From: Deltaproteobacteria bacterium
GTDB taxonomy: Bacteria; Desulfobacterota; Syntrophia; Syntrophales; Smithellaceae
Direction of reading: 5' to 3'
NCBI GenBank assembly: GCA_009668925.1
Contig: SBEK01000095.1
Location: 1 to 15,360, forward strand
Length of the DNA stretch: 15,360 bases
Part shown: piece by piece, positions 7,701 to 13,700 of the stretch
Position numbering within the stretch: position 1 is the stretch's first letter
Layout: the number at the start of each line of letters is the position of its first letter
Position numbers and translations under genes: made by a program
Notes under the pieces: model-generated
What the model was told of the DNA's origin: nothing
Databases searched by the model: none
The model's input: the letters and a program-made list of their open reading frames with translations, nothing else

Positions 7701-10700
7701 TGAATACCTGAAGGGAGAAAGCGTGCTCGCCGCCGCCGACGAAGAAGGCAACATTCTGTCGCCGCTGCGAATGGCGAAAATTGCGACTATTGCCGGCAAT
7801 GATATTGCCTGGCTTATCGGCAAAAAGATCAGATTGACCGCGGCGGATTATGCGGCCAATCGAAGTACGGCTGTAACAAGCCAGCTTGAGGAGAAGGTCA
7901 TCCTTTTTAAATGGGATGACAAGAATCTGAACCTGAAAGAAAATAACGCGAAAACGGCCTTCCTTCCCGCAAACCTCATCCGCGCAGGCGTTCATGAACT
8001 CAGCATCCTCCTCACCGTCAGGACATTTATTGCCGGCGTGTGTGTCCAGTACTGGAATGGCAGCCGATGGCTTTCCGGCCCGCAAATCTCCGGTCTTCCC
8101 GCCGGCTACGTAAACATCCAATGGGACAATACGGACATCAATCCGGACGACATCATTGCGGTCAGAGTAAGAGCGCTGGATGAAACGGGTCAAGAGCATT
8201 ATTCCAATATTTTTTCCGTGCGCCCGTTGCTGGCACTCAAGGGGTCCTGCGACGGAAACGTCTCCGCCTACAATTACACGCTTCAAAAATTGGGCCGCCT
8301 CGCGCTGCAGATTATCAGCACGGACGATATCAATTATATGGAATGGACGGATTGGGTGGTCTATGACGCCGCCTTCGGGAACAGTGTGCCGGAAGGGGCT
8401 TTCAAAGTCATCGACGGGCTTGCCAACAGCCATAGAATAAAGCCGGGCAAGAATTATACCGTCAGAATGCTGGCCACCGCATCAGGTGAGAATCCGCAAA
8501 ACTACGAGCCGGTGATGCTCGGCTATCCTCCAAAATGCATGCAAATGGAGATGTTCATCGACTATCCGGAAGCCGCACAATGCAATGCTTTATCCGGGGC
8601 AGCCGATCTGAAGGTTGAGTTGAAGACGGGCCTGTATGAGACGGCCAATCAGTATGTCAGCCTTGATTACTATCTGCACAATGCGAAAGGCCCGCAACTG
8701 ATCCGTCACATCGACCTGTCCGGTAATCAAAGCATGTCTGTCCGAATTGACACAACGCAAATCCCGGAAGGCCGCTATACTGCAGAAGCAGTACTGAAAT
8801 ATCTTGATTTGCATAATGACCTTCAGACGATCGAGGCCCGTGCGGCGCTGGTGGTCGACAAGGTGCTGCCCGTGGCCGCAATCACGTATCCGGCGGCTTC
8901 GACAACCGTGTGTCCCGTTAAAAATACGAGTACCGCCGGCGATCGTTTTGAGATCCCGATTGAAGGCATTGCCGCGGACGCAACCGGGGTAAGGGACTAT
9001 GCGTTTTATTATGGTATTGGCGAAAATCTCGAGGCTCCCGAACGCGCTGATGTAACCCATATCAATAAGGCGCCGGTACAGGGCAAACTGGGGGATTGGA
9101 ATGTGACGAATCTCTCCGGGGCGGACTACAATTTGAGATTGAAGGTTGTCGACAACGTTGGCAATACAAGCTGTCAGGCGGCGAAACTGACGATCGATAA
9201 GCGTATAGAAATTAATCTGTCGAGTGACAAATATCTCTTTTCTCCCAATAGCGATGGTGTGCAAGACGAGGTCACAGTTGCTTATGACATCAGCGAATAT
9301 GCCCAAATTGATGCCCATGTCTACAGACTGCTGGAACAAGCGGATCATACCCATGGTCTTGACCAGACGCCGGTCAAGACCATGGCCGTGGGAATGGTTC
9401 ATCTCGGGGGCACGGGACATCTGACCTGGGATGGGACGACCGACGCAGGCCCGGCCGCAGTCGACGATGTATACGGCATCGCCTTGAGGGCAACGGATTC
9501 CTGCAGCAACGTCAACACAAAATGGGTTGCCGCGCGCGTGGATAACACGCCTCCGGCAGCCGTTATCACGTATCCCCGTCCGCCGGATGCCGTGGGCAAT
9601 ATCGTTGAAGTGAGGGGAACAGCGGATGATCTTCACTTTCAAAGTTATATTCTTGAGGTCGGGCAGGGGCAGAATCCGGAAAGCTTCGCCCACGTTGCTT
9701 CCGGTGCCGGCGCCGTCAGGGAAGAAACCATCCTGGGCAAATGGAATACCTTTGGTCTGGAAGGCGCGTGGACGCTGCGGCTGACCGGCAAAGATAATGC
9801 CGGCAATGAACAGGCGGCAACCGTAACGATCAATCTCGGGCAGCGAAAGAATCTGGTTAAAGATCTTGGAGTGTTGCCGGTGCTCTTCTCCCCGAACACT
9901 GACGGCAAACTTGACGCAGCGATCGTCAAATATGAACTCGCAGACGCCTGTCAGGTCAAGATTGAAATACTGGATTCGGCCAATATGCTTCTCAGGACGT
10001 ATGCCGACACAACGCTGGCCCAGGGTATAGTCACCTATGTCTGGGATGGCAAAAATGACGCGGGAGCTGTTGTTCCCGACGGTGTCTATACGATTATGCT
10101 TACCGCCGTGCTTTCAACAAACGCCGCCGTAACTCAGACGGAATCTGTAACAGTGACAGTCGATGTCACAACACCGACCATCGATATCAAACAGCCGCTG
10201 AACGATTCATATCTTAAAGCCGGGGCATTGTCCGTCTTTGGAACGGTCAGCGACAAAAATATCAGGGAGTATGCAGCTGTTTATTCCGGAGATAGCGTCA
10301 ATGGGTCGCTCGATGCGGGCGGCCAGAACAGGGAAAACTACATTTTCGGCACATTGACGGACCTGCCCGAAGGGAAATACGCGTTGAATCTTAAAGCGAA
10401 CGATCATGCGGAAAACATAAAAGACAGCAATATCATCTTTACGATCGACGCCACCCCGCCGAAGGTCATGCTGGACAATCCGCAACCCGGCGAATATTAC
10501 GGTTCGAATAAAAACACGATCAATATCTCCGGCAGCGTTATTGAGAAGAATCTTGACTATTTCAAACTGAGATATGGTCCGGGGGACAATCCCGCGCAAT
10601 GGATCGAGCTGCAAAGCGGGAACACGCTGCCGGCAAATCCGCAGCTCTACGTTTGGAAAGTAGGGAAAAATGACGGCGTGGCCGACGGCGTTTATACGAT

Positions 10701-13700
10701 GTCGCTTTACGCCAAAGACAAGGCTGATTGGACCGGCGAAGCAAAGGTGCGAATTATCATCGACAATATGTTACCTGATGTCGCCATCACTTCATTGAAG
10801 AACGGTGATTACGTCAGGGCTGCGATTGATATTCAGGGAACCGCTTTTGACGCCAATCTGGACCATTACATGTTGGAGATGTCCGAAGGCCAGTGCGGTA
10901 CCGCCTTTAAATGGGCATCATTCAAGAAATCAACAGTCCCGGTCGCCAGTGGTTTGCTGGGTGCATGGCGGACCATTCCCACCGACGGCGACTACTGCAT
11001 CCGCCTGAAGGCAACCGATAAAACCGGTCAGACGGCGGAAGCAAATGTGCAGATAAAAGTGGACACCACGCCGCCCTTGCCCACAACCCTGTCCGGCAAA
11101 ATTGAAAACAAGGCGGATGGATCGCTTAGCTGGATAAAAAATACAGAGGCGGATCTGGCCGGGTACAATCTGTTCAGAGACGGCCGGAAAGTGAATGCCG
11201 AAAGTCTCACGGCGAATACATTCGTTGACGCACTCCTGAAAGAAGGGACCTATAAATATACGGTCAAGTCAATTGATCGGGCGGGCAATGAGAGCAAATC
11301 ATCCAACGAAGTTGTTCTCAAAGTGGATATGATGCCGCCGACCGTCAGGATTGGTTCGCCGGTGGACGGCGCCAGAATAAACGGTCTCCTGGATATCAAA
11401 GGGACGGCCTTCAGTTCGGATGACTTCAAAGAGTATCGGGTATCGATCGGCCGGGGAGCTGCCCCCGCGTCATGGAACGTAGTGAGGACGTCACCCGTGC
11501 CGGAAATGTTCGGCTCTTTGGCACAATGGGATACGATCGGTTTGCCGGACGGCGTCTATGCCGTAAAATTGGAAGGTGAAGATATCAGCGGAAATGCGGG
11601 AACTTATCAAATCAGCGTTCATGTCGACAATACGCCTCCTCCCGCCACGGTTCTCCTGGGTGCGGCGCCCAACGGCTCAAATGCAACATTGACCTGGCAG
11701 GCCGGGACGGCGTCCGATCTGGAGGGTTATCTCCTCTTTCGAAATGGTCAGTTGGCCAATGCCGCGGGCGTCGTTGTCGGAAATCTCAAGCCTTATCTGA
11801 TAACCGGAACGACGTATGTCGACAAGTCTCTGCCGGACGGGAAGATAAAATATTACGTCGTCGCCATGGATCAGGCGGGCAACGCCGGCGACCAATCGAA
11901 TACGCTGGAGGTGATGATCGACATCCATCCGCCGCACATTACCATAACCGAACCGCTGAATCTGATGAAATTCCAGAATAAGACGCTGCTGCGGGGCGAA
12001 TCCCCCGATTTGGATATCGCCAATGTAGAGTACCAGTATAAGAAGGCAACTGACGTGACATGGCAGACCCTGGGCAACGCCATCATCAAGATACCGTTTG
12101 TCACGTACATCGATCCGGTTGCGCTCGGGCTGACCTATGGGGATTACAACGTGCGCGCCGTCGCCACGGACAAAGGTGGCAATACAGATCCCTTGCCCGC
12201 GTCCATCACGCTGACGTATACGGATCTGGCGGCGCCCGCCGCACCCGCCGATCTCAAAGCAATGGTTAACGGCGCCGATGTCACGCTCACCTGGAAAGCC
12301 AATCAGGAGATTGACCTGAACGGATACAATATCTATCGTGCCGCGGGCAGTGGTTCGAAGTCGAAATTGAACACCACCATCGTTAAGGATGCTGCCTATC
12401 AGAACAAAGGACTGGCCAACGGTTCTTATACATACGTGGTCACAGCGCTGGATGCCTTGGGGAATGAAAGCGAGCCTTCCGGCAATGTTGTAGCCAAGAT
12501 TTATGCGCCGAAATTGTCTCAGCCCTATACGCCCTCCGACCGGAGCGCCATTTCCATGTCCGGCACCAACGGCGGCGCCGGCAATTTTCTGGAGTTGTTT
12601 GTTGACGCGGGTGCCGGGCCGCTGTCGCAAGGCACCGTAACGGCGGACGGGGCTGGTGCGTTCAGTGTTCCCGTGCTGAATCTGGCATCAGGAGAGAACA
12701 AGATAACGGCCGCGGCGAAAGATGCCGCGGGTAATCTGAGCAAGGCGTCGGAAGCCGTTTATGTCGTATTCAATGAACCGCCGGCTGCGCCGGCGGGTTT
12801 CGGCGCCGCTGTGCAGGGTTACGACGTCAGCTTGGTCTGGAATGCGAATACGGAAGCAGACCTGGCCGGATATAACCTCTACAGAAACGGCGTGAAAACG
12901 AAAGAGGCCCTTTCGGTTACTTCCGGTAATGCAACGGCATCCTCTTCGGACTATTTCAATGCGCCTCAGAAGGCTTTCGACGGTGATTTAACCACTTACT
13001 GGCACACCTATTCGCAGACCCGTCCGGAAAGCCCGGCATGGTGGGAAGTCGTGTTGCCGTCCAGCGAGTTGATCAGCGGGCTGGAAATTAATTGGCACTC
13101 CTATCCGGATGGTTACGGAGGCGAGATAGTTTACGGCGGTAAGAATTATGAAGTTCAGGTTTGGTCGGGACATGCCTGGATTACGCATGACCGGGTAACG
13201 GGGAATGCCGCCCGGCAAAACTTGTTTAAGTTCAGTCCGTCGTACCGCACGGATAGAATCAGAATACATGTCACCGACGCACACGATCCTTACAGCATTG
13301 GTCTGGCCGATGTCAAAGTCAGCAAGGATAACCTGATTTCGGAAGCATATTATACTGACCTTAATGTATCCGACGGGCGATACGCGTATACACTTACCGC
13401 AGTCGACTATTATGGATTTGAGAGCGTTCCGACCCAGGAGCAGCGGACATCGGTAGGCGATGTGCTTCTGCCGGACGCACCGCTTAATCTGGCAGCCTAT
13501 GCTTCGGGTTCGAACATTGTTTTAAACTGGGATGCGGCCGCAGAGCAGGATTTGAGCGGCTACGCCGTTTACCGGAAGGACGGCCCGGACTGGATTCGCC
13601 GGAATCCCGCAGCCCTGTCCGCGGCGAATACCTATACGGACGCCGGCCTCGTCAATGGCAGCTATATCTATCGCGTCACAGCAATTGATGCCGCGGGGAA

